Below are positions 1 through 6,296 of a stretch of 10,402 nt of DNA, piece after piece (within the stretch, counting starts at the first letter, position 1; every line of letters starts with the position of its first letter). A program made the position numbers and the translations under genes. The notes beneath the pieces were generated by a model, which was not told where the DNA came from, ran no database searches, and was given only the letters and a program-made list of their open reading frames with translations. Source of the stretch: CAZVJA01 sp964626885 (lineage in GTDB: Bacteria > Planctomycetota > Planctomycetia > Planctomycetales > Planctomycetaceae); the NCBI GenBank assembly GCA_964626885.1, contig CAZVJA010000193.1, positions 1 to 10,402 on the forward strand. The letters are read 5' to 3'.

Positions 1-434
1 CCGAGGAAATGCAGTTCGCTTCCAGACTGCAAGAGACGCTCTCTCGAAAGGAACCGCTCGACAACATCAAGCTCGTCGCCGACCGGAGCGGCACGGTGGG
101 AAAAGGATCGACCGACGTGGGAGACGTTTCCTGGAAGCTCCCCACCAGCGGCTTCAGCACCGCCTGCTGGGTGCCCGGAACGCCGGCCCATTCGTGGCAG
201 GCGGTGGCGTGCGGCGGCACGAGCATCGCGCGGAAGGGGATGAATCTCGCGGCCCGCGTCCTTGCAGCCACGGCTTGGGATCTCTTCATGAGCCCCGATC
301 TTGTCGCCCAGGCGCAGGCGGAACATCGAGAGAGACTGGGGAACGAGAAATACGAATCACTGATGCAGCCGGGCCAAAAACCCCCGCTCGACTACCGCAA
401 GTCGCCGCAGTCGAATGTGGATGTGAGGGAGTAA
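1..434 (+). CDS. AbgB-like M20 amidohydrolase, C-terminal part
   Basis: The frame is open from the window edge (two Glu codons precede the first ATG at 9), so the gene begins upstream and only about 144 C-terminal residues are seen. The segment GSTDVGDVSWKLPT, followed by GTPAHSWQAVACGG and then a helical KGMNLAARVLAATAWDL stretch, is typical of the C-terminal catalytic-domain end of M20 metallopeptidases related to AbgB (p-aminobenzoyl-glutamate hydrolase subunit B). The His in HSWQ is the family's late metal-site histidine by position. Members cleave amide bonds of N-acyl amino acids or aminobenzoyl-glutamate. The true substrate cannot be told from this fragment. It ends with TAA at 432-434, and the next gene in the same direction starts 123 bases later, so they need not be co-transcribed. 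Family assignment is strong; naming it abgB itself would be over-precise. Confidence 0.85.
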   Translation, partial: EEMQFASRLQETLSRKEPLDNIKLVADRSGTVGKGSTDVGDVSWKLPTSGFSTACWVPGTPAHSWQAVACGGTSIARKGMNLAARVLAATAWDLFMSPDLVAQAQAEHRERLGNEKYESLMQPGQKPPLDYRKSPQSNVDVRE

Positions 435-477
435 GGCAGGATCACGGGTCATGCCGGGGAATTCGAACCACCCTGCC
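435..477 (+). other. Possible stem-loop after the amidohydrolase gene
   Basis: GGCAGG directly after the stop codon (435-440) is complementary to CCTGCC at 472-477, enclosing a 31-base loop. No T-tract follows, so a classical intrinsic terminator is not supported. It may be a weak 3' end structure or chance in GC-rich DNA. Confidence 0.25.
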
Positions 478-527
478 GTGTTGCCTCAGTGGAACAATCG
501 TCGGGCGGTGCCTGACCTGCGGCTCTC

Positions 528-537
528 TGTAATTACA
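528..537. promoter_or_regulatory. Perfect 10-bp palindrome upstream of the small gene
   Basis: TGTAATTACA is a perfect palindrome 20 bases before the ATG at 558. It is AT-rich within a GC-rich genome and lies where an operator or the -10 region of a promoter could be. No convincing -35 box at proper spacing was found, so its role is unproven. Confidence 0.25.
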
Positions 538-557
538 ACGATTCATGGAGCAGGATA

Positions 558-848
558 ATGAATTCCAAGAGATCTCAACTGTTCGATCGTGTTCGTGATG
601 CGTTGCTGAACGAATGGGATCCGATTGGAATCCAGGATTTTGCAGAAGCTGCGGACGAATATGATTCCTATGCTGCGGATTTATGTGAACTCTTAGGGAG
701 GAACGCCTCGGTCACAGAAGTGTTCAAGTATCTTTGGCAGCTTGAAACAGAGCATATGAGTTTGCGCGGCGAAAAACGGAGGACCGAAGACTTCGCAAGT
801 CGACTTTTGGAAATTGCTACAACCAGTTTCAAAACTTCTGAAGAATAG
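558..848 (+). CDS. Small hypothetical protein, 96 aa
   Basis: A complete frame with ATG at 558, preceded by GGAG at 547-550 with 7 bases between, and a TAG stop. The product is acidic, soluble and probably all-helical. It has no signal peptide or membrane segment. The visible pattern is NEWDPIGI near residue 20, DEYDSYA near 33, then a LCELLG...ASVTEVFKYLWQLE segment. I have an impression of similar short bacterial hypothetical proteins with an EWDPIG motif, but I cannot name a family or function with confidence. Codon use differs from its neighbours: by hand count 42 of 96 codons end in G or C, against about 80% in the first 60 codons of dinG in this window. That suggests recent acquisition or low expression. 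It is a stand-alone gene, with a hairpin but no T-tract after its stop. Confidence 0.7.
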   Translation: MNSKRSQLFDRVRDALLNEWDPIGIQDFAEAADEYDSYAADLCELLGRNASVTEVFKYLWQLETEHMSLRGEKRRTEDFASRLLEIATTSFKTSEE

Positions 849-860
849 CAGGGTAACACT

Positions 861-875
861 GGTTGCTGTGCAACC
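861..875 (+). other. Short perfect hairpin after the 96-aa gene
   Basis: GGTTGC and GCAACC pair perfectly around a TGT loop, 12 bases after the stop at 848. There is no following run of T, so termination is possible but not shown. The structure also lies about 48 bases upstream of the small membrane-protein gene and could be part of its leader. Confidence 0.3.
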
Positions 876-922
876 GATGCGGCCAGCCACCCCATCGTTG
901 GAAATTGAGTGGGAGTACCCAC

Positions 923-1024
923 ATGTCAGACATCACGCGAATTGCGTTTATCGTCGCGGGGGTGATCTGGGTGTTCATCATCGCCCTGCTGGTGAATCGT
1001 TTCCTTCGCGGCGGACGAGATTAA
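923..1024 (+). CDS. 33-aa single-pass membrane microprotein
   Basis: A short frame below usual gene-calling limits: ATG at 923, TAA at 1022-1024. GGGAG at 911-915 sits 7 bases before the ATG, an ideal Shine-Dalgarno arrangement. The product starts MSDITR and then has about 18 uninterrupted hydrophobic residues (positions 7-24, IAFIVAGVIWVFIIALLV). It ends with the basic tail NRFLRGGRD. This is the layout of a one-helix inner-membrane protein, with the positive tail predicted to remain in the cytoplasm. No family is recognised. Many such microproteins bind larger membrane complexes, but nothing here identifies a partner. It lies alone between the 96-aa gene and the convergent NHL gene, whose stop is only 35 bases downstream. 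Start, stop, ribosome site and hydrophobicity all agree, so I think it is real, but comparative evidence is lacking. Confidence 0.6.
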   Translation: MSDITRIAFIVAGVIWVFIIALLVNRFLRGGRD

Positions 1025-1059
1025 AATCGATTGCCAAAGCGCCATCCAGTGCCGCTCCC

Positions 1060-3201
1060 TCATTCACGAGCTTCGGCAGTCAGACGCAACGCAGGCTGCG
1101 GCGCGCCGGCCGAAACTTCAACAGGCAACAGCCAGTGGATCGATTTCACTTTGCAGAGCCCGCCGACCCCCGCACGGCAATAGCCGAACGACAAGGATAT
1201 CCCCAGATTCGCTTTCCCGCCGCGACCCGCCAGTGGGACGGTGAAGATCGCAACGCCGTTCTCGAGCGCGGCTTTGTAGCGTCGATCAAGTTGTTCCGGG
1301 ACGATCAGTTCCTGCGGTCCCTCGGCCGTCAACCGGCAATTCAGCGGTGCCAGCTGGTTGAGCTTGTAACCTTCCGGGAGTGCAAACTTCACTTCAATCC
1401 GCAATGTTTCCCCCGAAGCGACGACCTGCGGCTCGAGGCGAACGCGCTCCTTGGTCGCCGTATGATCGGCTACTTCGACTTTCGGAGGCATCGGCGGCTC
1501 GAGCCCCGCGATGGGGAGTTCCGAAATTGCAGCGCTCTTCAGATCGGCCACCTTAATCACATGATTGTTCGTATCGGCGATATACAGCCGGCCCGCCGCC
1601 AGCGAGACCTCTCCCGGCTCCGAGAACTGCGGCGGATTCAGCTCGTTGCCGCGTTTGCCGGTTCCCAACCAGGTCGAGACGGCGCGCGTTTTGAGATCGA
1701 TCTTCTTGATTTTGTGATTGTAGGTATCGGCGATGTAGAGCGTCCCGTCGGCCTGGGTAATGCCGAGCGGGTGCTGAAGCCGCGCCAGCCCGCCAATGCC
1801 GTCACTGTCGCCGAATTCGAACAGCGATCGCCCGTTTTCCAGATCCGACGTGCCGGCGATGGTTGTGACTTTGCCAAGCGGCCCCAGAGCAACACTGCGG
1901 ACGGCGGACCCTTCACTGTCGACCAGAAAAAGGGATTCGCCGTCAGAAACGATCCCTGAAGGCTGCGCGAATGCCGCCTCGGCCAGCGTGCCGTTGCGAA
2001 TGTCTTCGCGGCCGCTACCGGCAAAGACCTCGATGCGATCGCTTCCCAGCTTGTGCGACCAGATTTGATGCGGCCCCGCCATGGCAATGTATAACGTCCC
2101 CCCCACGTGCGCGATCGACCAGGGGCTGTTGAGCGCCGTCGTCGCCAGCGGCCCGCCGAGCGCGCCGAATCGCGATTGTTCCCCGGTGCCGGCCAGAGTG
2201 CTCACGGTCCTCTGCTTCAGATCCACGACGCGGAGTCGGTGGTTTTCGGTATCGGCCACGTAGAGCAAGTCGCCGACGAGCGCCGTCCCCTGCGGATGAT
2301 TGAATGTCGCCTCGGCGAATGCGCCGTCCTGCACACCGATGGCGCCGGTGCCGATGACGTCGAGCAGCTTGCCGTTGAGTGTGGTGATGACCAGACGGTT
2401 GTGATTGCTGTCGGTAATGAACAACCGATTGCCCGGCTCATCGGCGAGAATCTTGCCGGGGAACCGCAGCGGCGTCGGCTTGAGTTTCTCGCGTTCGAGT
2501 TGAAACTTGACCGGCGTGCTATCGAGTGTTCCTTTGGCCTTGTGATAAACGATCAGCTTTTCGATCAGCATTTCCATCAGCTCGCGATGCCCTTCGCCGG
2601 AGATTGAGCCCAGATACTTCCCTTCGGGATCGACGAGCGCCTGCGTCGGCCAGGCGTTCGTTTGGAAGTTTCTCCAGATGACCATGTTGGCGTCGTTCAC
2701 GACGGGATGCTCGATCTCGTATCGCTGAATCGCGCGGCGGATGTTCTCCGAATCTTTCTCGTTGTCGAACTTGGCCGAGTGCACGCCGATGACGACGAGA
2801 TCGTTGGGAAACTTTTGTTCGAGATACTTCAAATCGGGGAGGATGTGCATGCAGTTGATACAGCAGTAGGTCCAAAAATCGAACAGCACGATCTTGCCGC
2901 GCAGGTCGCGCATTTCGATCGGCCCGGCGGAATTCAGCCATTCGACTCCCCCCGCGAGCATGGCATCCGGGAGCTTTGGACGGTCGGGAAAGGGATTCTC
3001 CGGGGTTTGCGCCGGCGCGGCTTTCGGATCTTTGGCAGTTTTCGCGGGGGACTCATCCGCGCCCCAGACGCGCGCGGCCGCCATGCCGGCACAGATCGCC
3101 AGCGCCATCAGCCACAAAATGGTCCGACGGACAGAGGCCGGTCGAATAATCTCGGCGTGCGAACGACAGGCACACCGCAGCGTCACGTTCCGGTCAACCA
3201 T
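1060..3201 (-). CDS. Secreted thioredoxin-like / NHL-repeat protein (NHLRC2 type)
   Basis: 713 residues from the ATG at 3201. Residues about 24-48 form a Sec-type signal (VRR, then a hydrophobic ILWLMALAICAGMAAA stretch, then a small-residue cleavage area before ADE), followed by a Pro/Ala/Lys linker. A thioredoxin-like fold spans about 75-225 with FWTYCCINC at 109-117. The redox pair is C114-x-x-C117 with an extra C113, and the cis-proline loop is WPT (184-186). Six NHL-type beta-propeller repeats follow at about 247-565, with repeated LYIADT-NH-I/L motifs. A C-terminal beta-rich domain carries a Cys pair (C675, C683). The same order, including the CCINC signature, occurs in NHLRC2 homologues. 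It probably acts in the periplasm as a thiol-redox or scaffold protein; the substrate is unknown. It lies 90 bases after lutC on the same strand and could be read with that operon or have its own promoter. The frame can be extended to 3282, but that adds 27 unlikely residues before the signal and ignores the strong ribosome site. Confidence 0.88.
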   Translation of the reverse strand: MVDRNVTLRCACRSHAEIIRPASVRRTILWLMALAICAGMAAARVWGADESPAKTAKDPKAAPAQTPENPFPDRPKLPDAMLAGGVEWLNSAGPIEMRDLRGKIVLFDFWTYCCINCMHILPDLKYLEQKFPNDLVVIGVHSAKFDNEKDSENIRRAIQRYEIEHPVVNDANMVIWRNFQTNAWPTQALVDPEGKYLGSISGEGHRELMEMLIEKLIVYHKAKGTLDSTPVKFQLEREKLKPTPLRFPGKILADEPGNRLFITDSNHNRLVITTLNGKLLDVIGTGAIGVQDGAFAEATFNHPQGTALVGDLLYVADTENHRLRVVDLKQRTVSTLAGTGEQSRFGALGGPLATTALNSPWSIAHVGGTLYIAMAGPHQIWSHKLGSDRIEVFAGSGREDIRNGTLAEAAFAQPSGIVSDGESLFLVDSEGSAVRSVALGPLGKVTTIAGTSDLENGRSLFEFGDSDGIGGLARLQHPLGITQADGTLYIADTYNHKIKKIDLKTRAVSTWLGTGKRGNELNPPQFSEPGEVSLAAGRLYIADTNNHVIKVADLKSAAISELPIAGLEPPMPPKVEVADHTATKERVRLEPQVVASGETLRIEVKFALPEGYKLNQLAPLNCRLTAEGPQELIVPEQLDRRYKAALENGVAIFTVPLAGRGGKANLGISLSFGYCRAGVGGLCKVKSIHWLLPVEVSAGAPQPALRLTAEARE

Positions 3202-3209
3202 GCTTTCCA

Positions 3210-3214
3210 CCTCC
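3210..3214 (-). promoter_or_regulatory. Ribosome binding site deciding the NHL-protein start
   Basis: On the minus strand GGAGG lies 8 bases before the ATG at 3201, the best Shine-Dalgarno match in the window. It supports this start over the in-frame ATG at 3282. Confidence 0.75.
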
Positions 3215-3291
3215 ACGCGCAGGATGCGGGTATCGTAGCACACCATCCCGCACCACGAAACGTCGGTCCGCTCCTGAGTCAACCTTTCTGC

Positions 3292-3915
3292 TCAATCCCT
3301 CGAACGGGACGAAACAGAATTCCACTCATCCACCAGAAAGACATGCAGCGAACGCGGGCCGTGCGCGCCGATCACCAGAGACTGCTCGATATCAGCGGTT
3401 TTCGAGGGGCCGGAGATGAACGCTCCGAAGCCCGCCTCGGAAAACGACAGCCGTTCGTAAGCCTGGTGCAGGTTGTCGGCAAGCGACGCGGCGGGAATGA
3501 CCAAGCCGAGATGCTGCGTGAGAAAATAAAGCGAACGATGCCGCAAGGTTTGCTCGGTCACCCACACCGCTCCGTTTTCGCAGACGCCGAATTGCGCGGG
3601 GAGCAGCGCGAATTCGATATCTTCCAGAAGATGCGGCTCGGCGATCGTTTCCAGATCGACGTCGCTCCGGCCGACTTCCGCGATCTTCGACACCACTTTC
3701 TTCGCGTTGCGATACTCCGCAATCTCGCCGAGGGCCCGCTGCAAGTCAGCGACATTTTTGACCCGCACGCATTTCCCTCCGACTGATGTGAGCGCAGCCG
3801 CGAATTGCGCCGGACGGTCGGCATAGGAAATCCAGTCGCGCGCCAGCGACGGCGGTTCCGCCGGCGCAAGGTGTTGAACGCGGATTCTTCTCAGAATGTC
3901 GTCCCGACTGGTCAT
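3292..3915 (-). CDS. lutC: Lactate utilization protein LutC (LUD domain)
   Basis: 207 residues, a usual length for LutC/YkgG. The LUD domain is recognisable from NGAVWVTE (114-121) and the long C-terminal signature FISGPSKTADIEQSLVIGAHGP (split here as FISGPSKTADIEQ at 166-178 and SLVIGAHGP at 179-187). In Bacillus subtilis LutC works with LutA and LutB in L-lactate oxidation to pyruvate. It has no Fe-S motif of its own, and its exact part in the complex is less clear than that of its partners. It is the third gene of a lutABC set, beginning 31 bases after the lutB stop. The ATG at 3915 has no clear Shine-Dalgarno sequence and the leader is A-rich, so translation may depend on reinitiation from lutB. 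The start is nevertheless well placed, since MTSRDDILRRIR matches the usual LutC N-terminal helix. Confidence 0.93.
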   Translation of the reverse strand: MTSRDDILRRIRVQHLAPAEPPSLARDWISYADRPAQFAAALTSVGGKCVRVKNVADLQRALGEIAEYRNAKKVVSKIAEVGRSDVDLETIAEPHLLEDIEFALLPAQFGVCENGAVWVTEQTLRHRSLYFLTQHLGLVIPAASLADNLHQAYERLSFSEAGFGAFISGPSKTADIEQSLVIGAHGPRSLHVFLVDEWNSVSSRSRD

Positions 3916-3946
3916 TGCTGTTTTTCAATTGAAGATGCGACTGTGG

Positions 3947-5311
3947 TCACTTTTGTTGTCTCTCCCGGTAGATCTCCCGAAAACTTCGCTTCGGAAAATC
4001 GGGAAGCTCGCGTTGGCGTCCCCACGGATTGAAACGGTTGTAAACCAGGAATCGCGGAAGATGCGGAACGATCGCCCGGGCCAGTTTCCCGGCCCACCTG
4101 TACAACCGAGGATGGCGGAAGATGTATCCCGCCAGTTTCATGCTCAGTCGTTTTGTCGCCGGGAGCAGACGTCGCCCGGCAATCTCGCGGCGCCATGTGA
4201 GCAACTGCATATGCAGGTCGATCTTCACCGGGCAGACGTCGGTGCATGAGCCGCACAGGCTGCATGCGTACGGCAAACTGCTGTGTTCTTTCGCGTCGCG
4301 CGTCGGCGCGAGGATCGAGCCGATCGGCCCGGGAACGGTGGTTTGATAGCTATGCCCGCCGCTGCGCCGATAGACCGGGCAGGTGTTCATGCAGGCGCCG
4401 CAGCGGATGCAATACAGCGACCGACGAAAATCTTCGCTGGCAAGAATGTTCGTGCGGCCATTGTCGACCAGCACGATATGCAATTCCCCCCCCGGGCGCG
4501 GTCCATGAAAGTGCGAAGAATAGGTCGTAATCGGCTGGCCGGTGGCCGAACGCGCGAGCAATCGCAGAAAAACGCCCAGATCAGCCGCGCGGGGAACCAG
4601 TTTTTCAATTCCCATGCAAGCAATGTGCAGTTTGGGGAGCGACGTCCCAAGGTCGGCGTTTCCTTCATTTGTGCAGACGACGAAGCCCCCCGTCTCCGCG
4701 ATGGCGAAGTTGACACCGGTGATGCCCGCCTCGGCCGCCAGAAACTTCGCCCGCAGTGCCCCGCGGGCCGCCTCCGTGAGGTAATTCGGGTCGGCCGAAC
4801 CGGCCTGCGTGCCGAGCTTGCGATGGAATAATTCGCCGACTTCTTCTTTGCGAATGTGAATCGCCGGCAGCACAATGTGACTCGGCGGCTCGTCGCGCAA
4901 CTGGACGATCCATTCGCCGAGGTCGGTGTCGACCACTTCGATACCGTGCCGTTCGAGAAACGGATTGAGGTGGCATTCCTCGGTGAGCATAGACTTGCTT
5001 TTGACGACCTTCGTCACACCCTGCGCGCGGAGGATCGACAGGACGATGTCGTTATGCTCACGGGCATCAGCGGCCCAATGCACACGCGCGCCGAGCCGTG
5101 CGGCGTTTTGCTCGAACTGTTCGAGATAATCGGCGAGCTTCGAGACGGTGTGCCGCTTGATGGCGGAGGCGGTTTCGCGGAGCGTCTCCCACTCGGGGAG
5201 CGATTGTGCCGATTTATCTCGTTTGGCGCGCACGAACCAGAGCGCCTGGTCATGCCAGTGGGCCCGCTCGATGTTCTCGACGAAATCGGCGGCGAGGGTC
5301 GCGTGATTCAT
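3947..5311 (-). CDS. lutB: Lactate utilization iron-sulfur protein LutB
   Basis: 454 residues from the ATG at 5311, close to the usual LutB/YkgF length. An N-terminal LUD domain (about 60-290) contains KSKSMLTEECHLN and the AETGGFVVCTNEGN stretch. Two bacterial [4Fe-4S] ferredoxin motifs follow: C301, C304, C307, C311 (CIRCGACMNTCP) and C350, C353, C356, C360 (CSLCGSCTDVCP). A basic C-terminal tail ends the protein. LutB is the electron-carrying member of the cytoplasmic LutABC complex that oxidises L-lactate. The start codon overlaps the lutA stop (ATGA, 4 bases), which implies translational coupling. AAGGAG lies 13 bases upstream, inside lutA, at long spacing. The frame stays open to 5542, but those 77 extra codons lie entirely within lutA and encode an unlikely Arg/Gly-rich peptide, so I reject that extension. 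Confidence 0.95.
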   Translation of the reverse strand: MNHATLAADFVENIERAHWHDQALWFVRAKRDKSAQSLPEWETLRETASAIKRHTVSKLADYLEQFEQNAARLGARVHWAADAREHNDIVLSILRAQGVTKVVKSKSMLTEECHLNPFLERHGIEVVDTDLGEWIVQLRDEPPSHIVLPAIHIRKEEVGELFHRKLGTQAGSADPNYLTEAARGALRAKFLAAEAGITGVNFAIAETGGFVVCTNEGNADLGTSLPKLHIACMGIEKLVPRAADLGVFLRLLARSATGQPITTYSSHFHGPRPGGELHIVLVDNGRTNILASEDFRRSLYCIRCGACMNTCPVYRRSGGHSYQTTVPGPIGSILAPTRDAKEHSSLPYACSLCGSCTDVCPVKIDLHMQLLTWRREIAGRRLLPATKRLSMKLAGYIFRHPRLYRWAGKLARAIVPHLPRFLVYNRFNPWGRQRELPDFPKRSFREIYRERQQK

Positions 5312-6069
5312 ACCGGGACCGGCACTCCTTCCGTGCATTCCGCGAGGATCTCCGCGACATGCATCACCCGCAGCGGCTTGTTCTGGCGGCGAATCAAACC
5401 CGCGAGGTGCATCAGGCACGACATATCGACCGCCGTTAAAACTTCGGTGCCGGCTTGCTCGTGGCACGCGATACGATCGAGTCCCATCAGACAGGAGACC
5501 GCTTCTTCCGTCACGGAAAACGTGCCCCCGAATCCGCAGCACTCATCCGGTCGGCTCAGTTCAGAAAGTTGTATCCCCTCGATCGATTCGAGGAGCGTGC
5601 GGACTTTGCTGTTCGCCGGGCCGACCAGCTCGCTCGACTTCGCCAGTCGCAGCTCCCGCAATCCGTGACAACTTTGATGCAGGCCGACACGATGCGGAAA
5701 CCGCCCCGGCACCTGTTTGACGCCGAGGACGTCGGTGAGAAACTCGCACAGCTCGTATGTTCGCGATTTCAGCCGATCGTAGTCGGCGCGGCCATGCAGC
5801 AGCTCCTCGTAATGGCAGCGGACCATCGCCACGCAGCTTCCCGAGGGGCAGACGACATATTCGTAGTCGCGAAAAACGTTCAGGAATTTTTCAGCCACCG
5901 GGCGGGCGTCATCGACACAGCCGATGTTAACCAGCGGCTGGCCACAGCAGGTTTGCGCCTCGGGGAATTGGACCGTCACCCCGTGTCGCTCCAGCAGCTT
6001 GACGGTTGCCAGTCCGACCTGCGGATACAGCTGGTCGATGTAGCACGGGATGAAGAGTCCGACCTGCAT
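5308..6069 (-). CDS. lutA: Lactate utilization protein LutA (CCG-domain)
   Basis: 253 residues, slightly longer than typical LutA/YkgE. Two cysteine-rich CCG domains are present. The first has C9, C41-C42-G43 (TCCGQP) and the CPSGSC segment at 74-79. The second has C134 (HQSCHGLREL), C177-C178-G179 (DECCGFGGTF) and C218 (DMSCLMHL). This is the CCG domain family shared with heterodisulfide reductase subunit B and the glycolate oxidase subunit GlcF, where the cysteines bind an Fe-S cluster. LutA is the first gene of the lutABC set for L-lactate oxidation. It follows a good promoter (-10 TATAAT at 6140-6135) with a leader of roughly 60 bases. No obvious Shine-Dalgarno sequence precedes the ATG at 6069, but MQVGLFIPCYIDQLYP is the normal LutA N-terminus. 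No lactate permease or GntR regulator gene is adjacent. Confidence 0.95.
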   Translation of the reverse strand: MQVGLFIPCYIDQLYPQVGLATVKLLERHGVTVQFPEAQTCCGQPLVNIGCVDDARPVAEKFLNVFRDYEYVVCPSGSCVAMVRCHYEELLHGRADYDRLKSRTYELCEFLTDVLGVKQVPGRFPHRVGLHQSCHGLRELRLAKSSELVGPANSKVRTLLESIEGIQLSELSRPDECCGFGGTFSVTEEAVSCLMGLDRIACHEQAGTEVLTAVDMSCLMHLAGLIRRQNKPLRVMHVAEILAECTEGVPVPV

Positions 6070-6134
6070 GGTATCGAAGAAGTCTGTTTCGCGGATGATC
6101 CGTAAAAACGCGTTGAAATCGTGATGAACAGACG

Positions 6135-6163
6135 ATTATAGAGGCCGAGCGAAAGGATGCGAA
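6135..6163 (-). promoter_or_regulatory. Sigma70-like promoter for lutABC
   Basis: On the minus strand a perfect -10 box TATAAT (6140-6135) stands 17 bases after TTCGCA (6163-6158), a 4/6 match to TTGACA. Transcription would start near 6128, giving a leader of about 60 bases to the lutA ATG at 6069. Confidence 0.65.
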
Positions 6164-6179
6164 CCTGCCAAGGCAAGAA

Positions 6180-6205
6180 GTGGTCGTAATCCGGTCGTTG
6201 ACCAC
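6180..6205. promoter_or_regulatory. Inverted repeat overlapping the phosphatase -35 box
   Basis: GTGGTC (6180-6185) and GACCAC (6200-6205) are perfect 6-bp arms separated by 14 bases. The right arm covers most of the -35 hexamer TTGACC. The position suits a repressor operator, but 6-bp arms can arise by chance and no regulator gene is nearby. Confidence 0.3.
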
Positions 6206-6227
6206 CTTCAAACGGGGTCTATACAAT
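6198..6227 (+). promoter_or_regulatory. Sigma70-like promoter for the FHA-GAF-phosphatase gene
   Basis: -35 TTGACC (6198-6203) matches the consensus at 5 of 6. Two overlapping -10 choices follow: TATACA (6220-6225, spacing 16) and TACAAT (6222-6227, spacing 18). Transcription from about 6233 leaves a leader of about 64 bases to the GTG at 6297, which argues against the earlier in-frame GTG at 6180. Confidence 0.65.
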
Positions 6228-6281
6228 CGAACCGTGCGCTCCGCAGCCAGGTTTCGCGGGGTAACGGTATGCACCAGGGCC

Positions 6282-6286
6282 GGGAG
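6282..6286 (+). promoter_or_regulatory. Ribosome binding site for the GTG start at 6297
   Basis: GGGAG lies 10 bases before GTG 6297. Together with the FHA domain edge immediately after the start, it decides the start choice. Confidence 0.55.
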
Positions 6287-6296
6287 TAGACCATCC

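Larger units (their letters stand above)
6070..6296. other. Divergent control region between lutA and the phosphatase gene
   Basis: A 227-base stretch without a believable gene. It carries a minus-strand promoter for lutA, a plus-strand promoter for the phosphatase gene, an 8-bp palindrome AACGCGTT (6107-6114) in the lutA leader, and an inverted repeat over the plus-strand -35 box. A reading frame through part of it (from GTG 6180) is an upstream extension of the phosphatase frame and overlaps the promoter, so I do not treat it as coding. Confidence 0.7.

Noticed and set aside
440..500. tRNA-like T-arm on the minus strand (GGTTCGAAT near 463-471)
   Set aside because: The T-loop-like string is there, but the stem has a mismatch and a G-T pair at the conserved closing position. 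No D-arm, anticodon arm or matching acceptor stem can be found.
861..875. Intrinsic terminator
   Set aside because: The hairpin is perfect but only 6 bp and is not followed by T residues; kept only as a structural feature.
814..1959. 381-codon plus-strand reading frame
   Set aside because: It lies mostly antisense to the NHL gene and begins inside the 96-aa gene. Its Arg-rich composition is a shadow of the GC-rich opposite strand, and no ribosome site or domain is seen.
3202..3291. Promoter for the NHL gene (TTGACT near the lutC stop with TACGAT downstream)
   Set aside because: The two hexamers are about 39 bases apart, far from the needed 16-18. The better-spaced -35 candidate matches poorly.
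2662..3786. 374-codon plus-strand reading frame
   Set aside because: Antisense to the NHL gene and lutC, both with clear domains. The translated product has His/Arg/Gly shadow composition and no recognisable motif.
3924..3933. TTCAATTGAA palindrome between lutB and lutC as an operator
   Set aside because: It sits inside an operon 9 bases from the lutC start, and 10-bp palindromes without conservation are weak evidence. It might only reflect an A/T-rich leader.
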